From Comamonas denitrificans (GTDB taxonomy: Bacteria > Pseudomonadota > Gammaproteobacteria > Burkholderiales > Burkholderiaceae_C), in assembly GCF_017368815.1 (NCBI RefSeq), contig NZ_JAFNME010000020.1:1-59005 (forward strand): a stretch of 59,005 nt of DNA. Direction: 5' to 3'. Positions 43,322-51,000 of the stretch are shown piece after piece; position 1 is the first letter of the stretch; each line of letters starts with the position of its first letter. A program made the translations under genes and the position numbers. Below the pieces are notes generated by a model. That model was not told the DNA's origin and made no database searches. It saw nothing but the letters and a program-made list of their open reading frames with translations.

Positions 43322-44239
43322 ATGAGCACCACGTCCAACGAGAAATCGTATTTCGACCTCCACACCTCGGGCATCGGCTACATCCAGCGTGTCCGCGAGG
43401 TTCCCGTCCGGGGCGGCCGCCGTGCGCAGCCCTTCCTGGCATGCACCATCGCCGCGCTGGTCGGCTCCGCCAAGGACCCCAGCTACCGCTACTTCGACGT
43501 CAAGGTCTCGGGTGCCGAGGCCAAGAAACTGGTCGAGCGCTACATCGGCGTTGACGATCCCAAGCAGCGGCCGCTGGTGCGCTTCCGCCTCGGCGACCTC
43601 TGGGGCGATGCGTACATCCGCGACAAGGGTGAGCACAAGGGCCAGGCCGCCGCGTCTCTGAAGGCGCGACTGCTGAAGGCCGAGCCGCTTGACCGGGCCG
43701 AACTGGCTTCGATCAAGCTGCACGAGCTGATCACCCGCGGCATCGGCTACCTCAGCCGCCCGAAGGACGTCTCCCCCAAGGATGGCGATCCGTTCCTGTC
43801 GTGCTGCGTCGCGGCGCTGGCCGGACCTGTCGGTGAACCGGAATATCGGTACTTCGACACCATCGTCGCCACCCCTGAAGCCGAGCACCTGGTTCGCCGG
43901 TGCGTGCAGGCCATCGAAGGGGACCGCAAGGTGCTGATCGCCTTCCGTCTGAACGACATGAAGATCGATCCGTACATCCGCACCAAGGGCGAGCGCGCCG
44001 GGGAACCGGGAGCGAGCCTGGAATCGACGCTGGTCCACATCGGTCTCATCAAGATCGACGGCACCCAGGTCTATCCGACGAGCCAGGCGCAAGCCGAGGC
44101 GCCGCAAGCCGAGGACGCACCCGCGCCCGAAGCCGAGGTTGCCGCCGACACCGCTGCCGACCAGCCTGTCGAGCCCGCCGTGCGCGAGCCCGCAGGTGAA
44201 GTCGAGGAGCAGGAGCCGGCATTGGCTGCTTCGTTCTGA
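43322..44239 (+). CDS. STY4534-family (DUF3577) ICE protein with two tandem domains
   Basis: 305 residues. Two copies of the same domain: residues ~17-120 (GIGYIQRVREV, PFLACTIAALVGSAKDPSYRYFDVKVSGAEAKKLV, GDAYIRDKGEHKG) and ~140-240 (GIGYLSRPKDV, PFLSCCVAALAGPVGEPEYRYFDTIVATPEAEHLV, IDPYIRTKGERAG). DUF3577/STY4534 proteins are annotated as ICE replication proteins, reminiscent of SSB-like OB folds (inference). A ~60-residue Ala/Glu/Pro tail follows. Preceded by leader D, in which its SD is paired. Confidence 0.82.
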   Translation: MSTTSNEKSYFDLHTSGIGYIQRVREVPVRGGRRAQPFLACTIAALVGSAKDPSYRYFDVKVSGAEAKKLVERYIGVDDPKQRPLVRFRLGDLWGDAYIRDKGEHKGQAAASLKARLLKAEPLDRAELASIKLHELITRGIGYLSRPKDVSPKDGDPFLSCCVAALAGPVGEPEYRYFDTIVATPEAEHLVRRCVQAIEGDRKVLIAFRLNDMKIDPYIRTKGERAGEPGASLESTLVHIGLIKIDGTQVYPTSQAQAEAPQAEDAPAPEAEVAADTAADQPVEPAVREPAGEVEEQEPALAASF

Positions 44240-44247
44240 TCCGGCAT

Positions 44248-44276
44248 GGCCCCTCACGGGGCCTTGCCTTTTTCCT
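44248..44276 (+). terminator. Terminator after the DUF3577 gene
   Basis: GGCCCC-TCAC-GGGGCC (44248-44263), then TTGCCTTTTTCC. Confidence 0.75.
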
Positions 44277-44296
44277 ATTCCCCAAGGAGAACCATC

Positions 44297-44986
44297 ATGG
44301 CAGTCACATCGGCGCCCGACCAATCGGGTTCGCCCATCACCGTCCCAGGCCAACTCACGCTGCGCACGATCCGCGGAAGAAACGGCCCTTTCAACGTCGG
44401 CCGACTTGTCACCCCCATCGGCAAGTTCGCGGTGAAGGATGCGGAGCTGGAGCAGTACCCCGAAGGCAAGTACGACGGGGAGTTCGTCATCCGCTACATC
44501 TTCCCGAAGTCCTATCCCGTCGGCGACGGCATGCGGTTCGAGATCCGTGCCAACCTGGACGGGATGACGCTCAACGGCATCGACAAACTGAGCCGTGACG
44601 AGGCACGCAGCTTCACCACCCAGGAAGTCGATCCGCTCGATGAAGAACTGGGCGCGCAGCCTGCGTCAACGCCGGCCAAGCCCGCCAAGGCATCCAGACC
44701 CGCCAAGCCCGCATCCGTGCAGGCGTCCGCGGACCCGCTGATCGATACCACGCCTTTTGGTGTGGATGCCCCGCCGCCCGCTGCGGCTGCTGCCCCCGGC
44801 AGCACCGAAGATGGCGACGCCGCGCTGTTCGGGCTGCTCTGGCCGCTGGGAGAGTCCGTGAAACTGGATTCGACCATCGACCGCCGCACCCTGCGCGCGC
44901 AGATCGCCCGCCTGGGTGAACTGGGCTACGCGCTGGACTTCAAGACGCAGGAGTGGAGCCGCCAGGCCGAACTGCAACCTGCGTGA
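44297..44986 (+). CDS. DUF3275 family protein
   Basis: 229 residues. DUF3275 core: ITVPGQLTLRTIRGRNGPFNVGRLVTPIGKFAVKDAELEQYPEGKYDGEFVIRYIFPKSY ... RFEIRANLDGMTL, an OB-like beta domain, then an Ala/Pro/Lys linker and a C-terminal helical segment (LRAQIARLGELGYALDF). Common next to DUF3577 in these ICEs; probably part of the same nucleic-acid-related process (inference). SD AAGGAGA before ATG 44297. Confidence 0.85.
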   Translation: MAVTSAPDQSGSPITVPGQLTLRTIRGRNGPFNVGRLVTPIGKFAVKDAELEQYPEGKYDGEFVIRYIFPKSYPVGDGMRFEIRANLDGMTLNGIDKLSRDEARSFTTQEVDPLDEELGAQPASTPAKPAKASRPAKPASVQASADPLIDTTPFGVDAPPPAAAAAPGSTEDGDAALFGLLWPLGESVKLDSTIDRRTLRAQIARLGELGYALDFKTQEWSRQAELQPA

Positions 44987-45032
44987 TCGCAGACGCCGCA
45001 TCCGCGGTGTTCTTGATCCATCCGCCGGGGTT

Positions 45033-45062
45033 CCTTCCCCATGCGGGGGAGGCTCCGACTTT
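45033..45062 (+). terminator. Hairpin after the DUF3275 gene
   Basis: CCTTCCCC-ATGC-GGGGGAGG (45033-45052) with one G-T pair, then CTCCGACTTTCTT. Confidence 0.55.
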
Positions 45063-45080
45063 CTTCTGGAGGTCTCCATC

Positions 45081-45404
45081 ATGTCCACCATCGCTTGCGA
45101 TGCACCTCATTGCACGCTGGACGAACCCGCGTGGCGCGCTGTCTGCAAGACGGCCGCCGAGCACGCCCAGCGTGGTTGCGGCCTGTCCTGGGATCACTGG
45201 GTCACGCTTTTCAGTTCGGAGATCGACGCGCAAGCCAGTCGGTTGCCGGAAACCCAGCGGGCTCAGGCCCTGGAAATCGCGACCCAGGAATGGGACTACG
45301 CAACCCCTGCCGAACGGCAGGAAACGCAGGAGTGGAACGCTGCGAACGGCTACTGCTCCCATGGCATCGAACTGGGCTACTGCCCAGCCGGTTGCGGCTC
45401 CTAG
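45081..45404 (+). CDS. Unrecognised Cys-rich ICE protein (107 aa)
   Basis: 107 residues with eight Cys: CDAPHCTL near the start, VCKTAAEHAQRGCGLSWDHW, and a C-terminal cluster YCSHGIELGYCPAGCGS that could bind a metal. Middle part helical (RLPETQRAQALEIATQEWDYATPAERQETQEW). ATG 45081 has SD TGGAGG. Function unknown; the C-terminal CxxH...C...C pattern is an observation, not a recognised finger. Confidence 0.75.
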   Translation: MSTIACDAPHCTLDEPAWRAVCKTAAEHAQRGCGLSWDHWVTLFSSEIDAQASRLPETQRAQALEIATQEWDYATPAERQETQEWNAANGYCSHGIELGYCPAGCGS

Positions 45405-45451
45405 TCCGCACCGGACTCCATCGCCGCACGCGCGGCATTCCATCACCCGCT

Positions 45452-45501
45452 GGGGGCTCTCCCCCACGGGGAGGCCTCCGGCTCGATTCTTCAGGAGGCC
45501 T
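45452..45501 (+). promoter_or_regulatory. Chain of three mutually exclusive hairpins before the DUF6927 gene
   Basis: H1 GGGGG-CTCT-CCCCC (45452-45465), H2 CTCCCC-CAC-GGGGAG (45459-45473) and H3 AGGCCTCC/GGAGGCCT (45472-45479 with 45494-45501). H1 and H2 share bases, as do H2 and H3. H3 buries the SD AGGAGG of ATG 45505. The layout is that of an RNA switch. Confidence 0.6.
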
Positions 45502-45504
45502 TTC

Positions 45505-45912
45505 ATGGGCTGGTATTTCTCCCCCCAATCGCGGTCTGAACTGATCGCGGAACTGATCGCACCGCAAGAGACCGAGCGCGCCAGCGTCAAGGTCATCGCC
45601 CACGCGCTGCGCGGCAACGTCCTGTGGTCCGTCACGGAAGTGACGGCCAAGGTCGAAGGCGTGCATCGTCATCTGGCGCCAGGCCAATCCCTGCGCTACA
45701 TCCGCTGCGATCTTCTCGAACGCAGCGGCGACCAGTGGGGCTACAAGCCACTGGACGAGTCCATGCACCCGTACTACTACACGTGCCCGCTGTCCTATCT
45801 GGACCTCGCACCAGAGCAGTCCGCCGACTGGCGTGCAGGCGTTCGCGCCTACCACGCGCGGCGGCGCACACCCACGGCACCTGCGGCACCCACCGCAGCG
45901 CTGATGGCCTGA
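45505..45912 (+). CDS. DUF6927-type ICE protein
   Basis: 135 residues. MGWYFSPQSRSELIAELIAPQ, ALRGNVLWSVTEV, RYIRCDLLERSGDQWGYKPLDESMHPYYYTCPLSYLDLAP follow the pattern I know as DUF6927. Small soluble protein, with a Pro/Ala tail. Role unknown. Its SD is sequestered in hairpin H3 of the upstream region. The next gene starts 16 bp after its stop. Confidence 0.72.
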   Translation: MGWYFSPQSRSELIAELIAPQETERASVKVIAHALRGNVLWSVTEVTAKVEGVHRHLAPGQSLRYIRCDLLERSGDQWGYKPLDESMHPYYYTCPLSYLDLAPEQSADWRAGVRAYHARRRTPTAPAAPTAALMA

Positions 45913-45928
45913 GCCAGGAGGAACCGAC

Positions 45929-46189
45929 ATGGACCCGATCCTGGCTGCGCTTCCGCCCTCGCTGTTGAAGCTCGTTGAAGGGAGTTTGTCCAACGACGAA
46001 GTTTCTTCCGACGAGGAAATGCTGGAGTACTTCATCAGCAACGGCCTCACCGAGGCACAGGCACGGCAGGCACTGACCCACCGCGACCAGTACCTCAACA
46101 ACATCTACCTGGAGGGCTTCACGCCAATCACTTCGGTAGATGAGGCGCTTCACTTCAACCCGCACACCCGGCAGTTCGAGCCGGACTGA
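45929..46189 (+). CDS. Unrecognised small acidic ICE protein (86 aa)
   Basis: 86 residues, strongly acidic (VEGSLSNDEVSSDEEMLEYFISNGLTEAQARQALTHRDQYL...). The middle part resembles a UBA-like or helical bundle pattern, but I cannot name a family. SD CAGGAGGAA before ATG 45929, 16 bp after the previous stop; likely co-transcribed with the DUF6927 gene. Confidence 0.75.
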   Translation: MDPILAALPPSLLKLVEGSLSNDEVSSDEEMLEYFISNGLTEAQARQALTHRDQYLNNIYLEGFTPITSVDEALHFNPHTRQFEPD

Positions 46190-46207
46190 GCGGCTTTCTT
46201 CCACCCC

Positions 46208-46228
46208 CTGGGGCAGTACTTGCCCCAG
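46208..46228 (+). terminator. Hairpin after the 86-aa gene
   Basis: CTGGGGCA-GTACT-TGCCCCAG, a perfect 8-bp stem; no U tract follows. Confidence 0.5.
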
Positions 46229-46265
46229 CGGGCGGTGCTGTTCCCGTTCATCCGAGGACACCACC

Positions 46266-46916
46266 ATGCCCGAAAACACTTCTTCCACCACGCTGTATCG
46301 CATCGACGAATGCTCCGACGTGATGGCCGATGCTTGCGTCGGCGATGACCAGGGCAATCTGATCTTCCTGTCGATCTGGGCGCGCGACACCGCCGTCCAG
46401 CAGTTCCTCGCTCGTCTGACCCTCGGGCGCGACGAACAGGGCCTGGACCAGTTCCACGTCATCACCGACCAGGGCGGCAGCGTCCCGGTGTTCGTCAGCA
46501 ACGTCGATCGTCTGGAAAAGCGCATGACCCGCGCCTACCGGCGAACGCTGTTCGGTTCGCTGTCCAACGTGTGGCTGTTCGACCGCCGCTGCGTCAAGCC
46601 CGACAAGGCCAACGCCAGCGCACTGGCATTGCTGCCCAAGGGCAGCGCCCACCGGCTTGACCGCCTGTGGATGCTGGTGCGGGACACCTGCCCACTGCCG
46701 CTGCTCGACCACTGGCGCGAAACCGTGCTGGAGCTGCTACAGACCCGCGAGATGCTGGCCCGTCTTCCGTTCGCCCTCGGGTCGCTGGAAGGCCATCGGC
46801 TCGCCATCGACGTGCCGGCGCTGACCCTGGCGCTGGGCTCCCTGATCCGCAGTGACGTGCTCACCGCCTATCCGTATCCGGCCAAGATTTGGACGCCGGA
46901 AGCGGTAGCGGCTTGA
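46266..46916 (+). CDS. Unrecognised ICE protein (216 aa)
   Basis: 216 residues. Beta-like N-terminal half with YRIDECSDVMADACVGDDQGNLIFLSIWARDTAVQQFLARLTLG, then NVDRLEKRMTRAYRRTLFGSLSNVWLFDRRCVKPDKAN and a helical C-terminal half (DHWRETVLELLQTREMLARL). Soluble. Conserved hypothetical in this ICE type. ATG 46266 has SD CCGAGGA. Followed by a strong hairpin. Confidence 0.78.
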   Translation: MPENTSSTTLYRIDECSDVMADACVGDDQGNLIFLSIWARDTAVQQFLARLTLGRDEQGLDQFHVITDQGGSVPVFVSNVDRLEKRMTRAYRRTLFGSLSNVWLFDRRCVKPDKANASALALLPKGSAHRLDRLWMLVRDTCPLPLLDHWRETVLELLQTREMLARLPFALGSLEGHRLAIDVPALTLALGSLIRSDVLTAYPYPAKIWTPEAVAA

Positions 46917-46928
46917 CCCGCCCGCGAG

Positions 46929-46949
46929 AGCACGCCAAGGCGTGCTTTC
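46929..46949 (+). terminator. Hairpin after the 216-aa gene
   Basis: AGCACGCC-AA-GGCGTGCT (46929-46946) followed by TTC; short U tract. Confidence 0.6.
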
Positions 46950-46980
46950 GCACTTCATCCCCGCCAACCAGGAGACTTCC

Positions 46981-48090
46981 ATGGCCCTCATGTTCCCGCG
47001 GCTCGCCCGCAATTTCTCCAAGAACGGGTACTACCCGACCGACGAACCCACGCTCGAAAGAGCCCTCAACGCACTGATGCCCAGCGATGGCCCGATGTGC
47101 ATCCTCGATCCCTGCGCCGGCGAAGGCGTGGCGATCGCCGAAGCCGCTCATGCTCTCGGGCGCGAGCAAGCCAAGGCGTTCGCCGTCGAGTTCGACGCGG
47201 AGCGGGCACGCCATGCCCGCGGCCTGGTCGATCATTGCCTGCACGCGGACCTGATGGACACGATGATCTCAAAGCAGTCGTTCGGGCTGCTCTGGCTCAA
47301 CCCACCGTATGGCGATCTGTCCAAGGACGTCAACGGCAACATCGGCTATCAGGGCCAGGGCCGTGCCCGCTTCGAGAAGCTCTTCTATCAGCGCAGCCTC
47401 TCGCTATTGCAGTATGGCGGCGTGCTGGTCTTCATCGTCCCTGGCTACGTGCTCGACGCCGAGCTGGTCGGCTGGCTGACACGCCACTACACGGACCTAC
47501 GCATCTACCGAGCGGTGGAAACGCAGTTCAAGCAGGTGGTGATCTTCGGCCGCAGGGTGCGCCAGCGCGAGCTGGCACCCGATGGTCTCAAGGCCGTGCG
47601 CAATCTGCTGCTGCAGATCGGGCTTGGTGAAGTCGAAGCCGAGGAACTGCCGAGCGAATGGCCGTTCCTGCCGTACATCGTCCCCGCCAGTCCGGCCGAG
47701 CCGGAGCATTTCTTCCGCGTGACGATGGAGCCAGAGCAGTTCGCCGATGAAGTCGGCCGGCTGCAAGGCCTCTGGCCGTCGCAGGACACGCACCTGGGGG
47801 CCGCGCAGCAGTCGCTGCGTCCACCGGCGCGTGCCTTGTCCCACTGGCATCTCGCCCTGGCTCTGGCCGCGGGCGCGATCTCGGGGGTTGTGCGCTCCAA
47901 GACCGGGCGCGTGCTCGTCGTCAAAGGTGACACCCACAAGGACAAGACGCTCCAGCGGGAATTCACCGAACGCGAAGACGGCTCCATCGCCGAGACCCGC
48001 ATCCTCACCGACAAGTTCGTGCCCGTCATCCGCGCGTGGGACATGACGCCCGGCTCCGCCACGCGGGGCGAGGTGTTGACCATCCGCTGA
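46981..48090 (+). CDS. DUF6094 protein: N6-adenine-type methyltransferase fold
   Basis: 369 residues. Rossmann methyltransferase: SAM motif I ILDPCAGEGVAIAEAAHAL, acidic motif II AVEFDAERARHARG, catalytic NPPYGD (residue ~113) typical of amino-methyltransferases acting on adenine or other exocyclic amines, and LLQYGGVLVFIVP. The C-terminal third (after residue 220) is family-specific. Annotated DUF6094 in ICEs. It could modify ICE DNA or RNA; target unknown. It is separated by one small gene from the SF2 helicase. Confidence 0.82.
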   Translation: MALMFPRLARNFSKNGYYPTDEPTLERALNALMPSDGPMCILDPCAGEGVAIAEAAHALGREQAKAFAVEFDAERARHARGLVDHCLHADLMDTMISKQSFGLLWLNPPYGDLSKDVNGNIGYQGQGRARFEKLFYQRSLSLLQYGGVLVFIVPGYVLDAELVGWLTRHYTDLRIYRAVETQFKQVVIFGRRVRQRELAPDGLKAVRNLLLQIGLGEVEAEELPSEWPFLPYIVPASPAEPEHFFRVTMEPEQFADEVGRLQGLWPSQDTHLGAAQQSLRPPARALSHWHLALALAAGAISGVVRSKTGRVLVVKGDTHKDKTLQREFTEREDGSIAETRILTDKFVPVIRAWDMTPGSATRGEVLTIR

Positions 48091-48135
48091 TCGCTTCTCT
48101 ACCGCTGACGGTCACCGTCGGCTTCCTCCACCCAC

Positions 48136-48171
48136 CGGGGTCCAGTCGCCCCGAGGGGGCGCCGTGGCCCC
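48136..48171 (+). promoter_or_regulatory. Second chain of mutually exclusive hairpins
   Basis: CGGGG/CCCCG (48136-48140 with 48149-48153), CGCCCC/GGGGCG (48147-48152 with 48156-48161) and GGGGC/GCCCC (48156-48160 with 48167-48171). Each middle arm is shared, so alternate folds compete. Upstream, GACGG/CCGTC lies at 48107-48119. The SD AAGGAG of ATG 48194 follows. Confidence 0.5.
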
Positions 48172-48193
48172 TTCATCTTCAAGGAGCCTTTCC

Positions 48194-48505
48194 ATGGCAG
48201 CCCAAGCACTTCCCATCGGCCAAGCATCGAGCCGGCGCTTCTTCCCTGGCGAGACCGTCGTGACCTGTGGCGTTGACGCCCTGGTCCAGCAGGGCCGGCT
48301 CAACCCGGTGCCGTATCTGCACCGCCACCTCAATGGCGACTGGGGCGACCTCGACGACTACGACAAGCGGCAGAACGATGCCGCGCTGGAGTCCGGCGAG
48401 GACCGCCTTTTCTCTTCCTACCAGGTCGCACCCGGCCTGCAGCTTTGGATTATCACCGAATGGGATCGCAGCGTGACCACGCTGCTACTGCCCAGCGAGT
48501 ACTGA
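48194..48505 (+). CDS. Unrecognised small ICE protein (103 aa)
   Basis: 103 residues: RRFFPGETVVTCGVDALVQQGRLNPVPYLHRHLNGDWGDLDDYDKRQNDAALESGEDRLFSSYQV ... LWIITEWDRSVTTLLLPSEY. Found widely in plasmids and ICEs as a conserved hypothetical protein. The RSVTTLLLP end is characteristic of the group. No function known. ATG 48194 has SD AAGGAGCC. Confidence 0.78.
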   Translation: MAAQALPIGQASSRRFFPGETVVTCGVDALVQQGRLNPVPYLHRHLNGDWGDLDDYDKRQNDAALESGEDRLFSSYQVAPGLQLWIITEWDRSVTTLLLPSEY

Positions 48506-48549
48506 TCTCTCCCAGACGACGGCCGCCTGCCGTCTCTTCATCCCACCAC

Positions 48550-48597
48550 GGGGCATGCCATCGCCCCGCGGGGGTGGTGCATGCCCCATTTTCTTTG
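48550..48597 (+). terminator. Terminator before the helicase gene
   Basis: GGGGCATG (48550-48557) pairs with CATGCCCC (48580-48587), with CCCC/GGGG inside; ATTTTCTTT follows, then the helicase SD. Confidence 0.75.
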
Positions 48598-48607
48598 GAG
48601 CATCACC

Positions 48608-50887
48608 ATGTCCCTCGATCTCGAAACCACTGCCGCTGAAGCCGCGCCCGTACAGGGCGAACTGCTCGATGCGGAATCTTCCCCTCTGACCCTGAGCCTT
48701 CAGGATTTCGTCGGCGAGTTCGGCGACGAACTGCTCGACGCCCTCAACAGCGCGAACCCGCCGGTCTATAACGGCCAGCCGCAGGCGCACCGGCAACTCG
48801 TCGTCGCCAGCCTCAAGCGCAAGCTGTTTCCGGCCCAGGCCGAAGTCGTCCACGCCGCCGCCGAGCTGCTGATCGACCGTGGCGAACGCGCCGCGATCGT
48901 CAATGGCGAAATGGGCTGCGGCAAGACGACCGTCGGCATCGCCACGGCCGCCGTGCTCAACGCCGAAGGCTATCGCCGCACCCTGGTTCTTTCGCCGCCG
49001 CACCTTGTTTACAAGTGGCGGCGCGAGATCCAGGAGACGGTGGCAGGCGCCAAGGTGTGGGTGCTCAACGGGCCGGACACGCTCATCAAGCTCATCAAGC
49101 TGCGCGAGCAGTTGAATGTCCAGCCCACGGGCCAGGAGTTCTTCGTCTTGGGCCGGGTCAGGATGCGGATGGGGTTCCACTGGAAGCCCGTCTTCACCCA
49201 GCGGCGCACCCGTCACGGCAACGTGGCGGCGTGCCCGGACTGCGGCACGGTCATCACCGACCTCGACGGCGAGCCGGTCAATCCGGTCGCGCTCCAAGCC
49301 GAGGAATACCGCAGGAAGTGCAGCCATTGCGCCGCCCCCCTGTGGACGCTGATCCGCCCGCGCAGCCTGTCCGGCAGCGACCAGTCCTCGGCCGTGCTGA
49401 AAGCCCTCAAGCGCATCCCGACGATCGGGGAAGTCACCGCGCAGAAGCTGATGCAGAAGTTCGGCGAAGGCTTCCTCGCGTCGATGCTGGGCGACAACAT
49501 CCATGAGTTCATCAACCTCATGGACGGCAACGGCGAACTGGTCTTCTCTGACCGCCAGGCGCATCGCATGGAAAGAGCGATGGCGAACATGGAGTTCGGC
49601 TTCGGCGAAGGCGGCTACCAGCCGTCCGAGTTCATCAAGCGCTACCTGCCTCAAGGCACGTTCGACCTGTGCATCGCGGACGAGGCCCACGAGTACAAGA
49701 ACGGTGGCAGTGCCCAGGGCCAGGCCATGGGCGTGCTGGCGGCGAAGGCTCGCAAGACCTTGCTGCTGACAGGCACGCTGATGGGCGGCTACGGGGACGA
49801 CCTGTTCTACCTGCTGTTCCGAGCCCTGCCTGGGCGGATGATCGAAGACGGCTACCGCCCGACCACGAGCGGCAGCATGACCTCGGCGGCCATGGCGTTC
49901 ATGAGGGACCACGGGGTCCTCAAGGACATCTACTCCGAAAGCACCGGCACGGCGCACAAGACGGCCAGGGGCACCAAGGTATCGGTGCGCACGGTCAAGG
50001 CTCCCGGCTTCGGGCCGAAAGGGGTCTTGCGGTGCATCCTGCCGTTCACGATCTTCCTCAAGCTCAAGGACATCGGCGGCAACGTCCTGCCGCCGTATGA
50101 CGAGGAGTTCCGTGAAGTCGCAATGGACACGGCGCAAGCCGCGGCCTACCGCGACCTGGCGGGTCGGCTGACCGCGGAGCTGAAACAGGCTCTGGCGCGA
50201 CGCGATACGACGCTGCTGGGTGTGGTGCTCAACGTGCTGCTGGCCTGGCCGGACTGCTGCTTCCGGTCGGAAACCGTGGTGCATCCGCGCACGCGCAACA
50301 CCTTGGCGTTCGTCCCGGCTCAGTTCAACGAGTTTGAGGTGACGCCGAAAGAGCGCGAGCTGATCGACATCTGCAAAGAAGAGAAGGCGCAGGGCCGCAA
50401 GGTCCTGGCCTACACGGTCTATACCGGCACGCGCGACACCACGTCGCGCTTGAAGGTGCTGCTGGAGCAGGAAGGTTTTCGGGTGGCGGTGCTGCGCGCA
50501 AGCGTGGACGCCAGCCGCCGCGAGGACTGGATCGCCGAGCAACTGGACCGTGGCATCGACGTGCTCATCACCAACCCCGAGCTGGTCAAGACGGGCTTGG
50601 ACCTGTTGGACTTCCCGACGATCGTTTTCATGCAGTCGGGCTACAACGTGTACTCGCTCCAGCAGGCGGCACGCCGCTCCTGGCGCATCGGACAGAAACA
50701 GCCGGTGCGCGTGATCTACCTCGGCTACGCCGGTTCCTCGCAGATGACCTGCCTGGAGCTGATGGCCAAGAAGATCATGGTCTCGCAGTCCACCTCGGGC
50801 GACGTGCCCGAATCGGGCCTGGATGTGCTCAACCAGGACGGTGATTCCGTCGAGGTCGCGCTGGCCCGGCAACTGGTCGCCGCCTGA
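48608..50887 (+). CDS. SF2 (Snf2/DEAH-type) helicase with internal zinc ribbon
   Basis: 759 residues. SF2 motor: FPAQAEVV (Q-like), Walker A GEMGCGKTT with Lys106, VLSPPHLVYKWRREI (Ia), DEAH at 358-361 (IADEAHEYKNGG), LLLTGTLMGGYGDDLFYLL (III), then the second RecA domain with KVLAYTVYTG and motif VI QQAARRSWRIGQKQPVRVIYL. Between motifs Ia and II is an insertion of ~190 residues with two CxxC pairs (CPDC ... CSHC), a zinc ribbon. Probably a translocase acting on DNA; partners may be the DUF6094 methyltransferase two genes upstream. ATG 48608 has SD TGGAG. Confidence 0.9.
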   Translation: MSLDLETTAAEAAPVQGELLDAESSPLTLSLQDFVGEFGDELLDALNSANPPVYNGQPQAHRQLVVASLKRKLFPAQAEVVHAAAELLIDRGERAAIVNGEMGCGKTTVGIATAAVLNAEGYRRTLVLSPPHLVYKWRREIQETVAGAKVWVLNGPDTLIKLIKLREQLNVQPTGQEFFVLGRVRMRMGFHWKPVFTQRRTRHGNVAACPDCGTVITDLDGEPVNPVALQAEEYRRKCSHCAAPLWTLIRPRSLSGSDQSSAVLKALKRIPTIGEVTAQKLMQKFGEGFLASMLGDNIHEFINLMDGNGELVFSDRQAHRMERAMANMEFGFGEGGYQPSEFIKRYLPQGTFDLCIADEAHEYKNGGSAQGQAMGVLAAKARKTLLLTGTLMGGYGDDLFYLLFRALPGRMIEDGYRPTTSGSMTSAAMAFMRDHGVLKDIYSESTGTAHKTARGTKVSVRTVKAPGFGPKGVLRCILPFTIFLKLKDIGGNVLPPYDEEFREVAMDTAQAAAYRDLAGRLTAELKQALARRDTTLLGVVLNVLLAWPDCCFRSETVVHPRTRNTLAFVPAQFNEFEVTPKERELIDICKEEKAQGRKVLAYTVYTGTRDTTSRLKVLLEQEGFRVAVLRASVDASRREDWIAEQLDRGIDVLITNPELVKTGLDLLDFPTIVFMQSGYNVYSLQQAARRSWRIGQKQPVRVIYLGYAGSSQMTCLELMAKKIMVSQSTSGDVPESGLDVLNQDGDSVEVALARQLVAA

Positions 50888-50900
50888 TCCCCACGCCAAC

Positions 50901-50980
50901 GCCGGCCTCGCGCCGCCGGCTTTCCATTGTTCCCACCTTGCAGCCACGCCCACGGTCTCCGTGGACGTGGCTGCGCATTT
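50901..50980 (+). terminator. Tandem hairpins after the helicase gene
   Basis: GCCGGC/GCCGGC (50901-50906 with 50915-50920) followed by TTTCCATTGTT, then a long stem 50940-50955 with 50959-50974 (15 bp, one mismatch) followed by GCATTTTTCATT, directly before the next SD. Confidence 0.75.
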
Positions 50981-51000
50981 TTCATTCCAAGGAGATTTCC

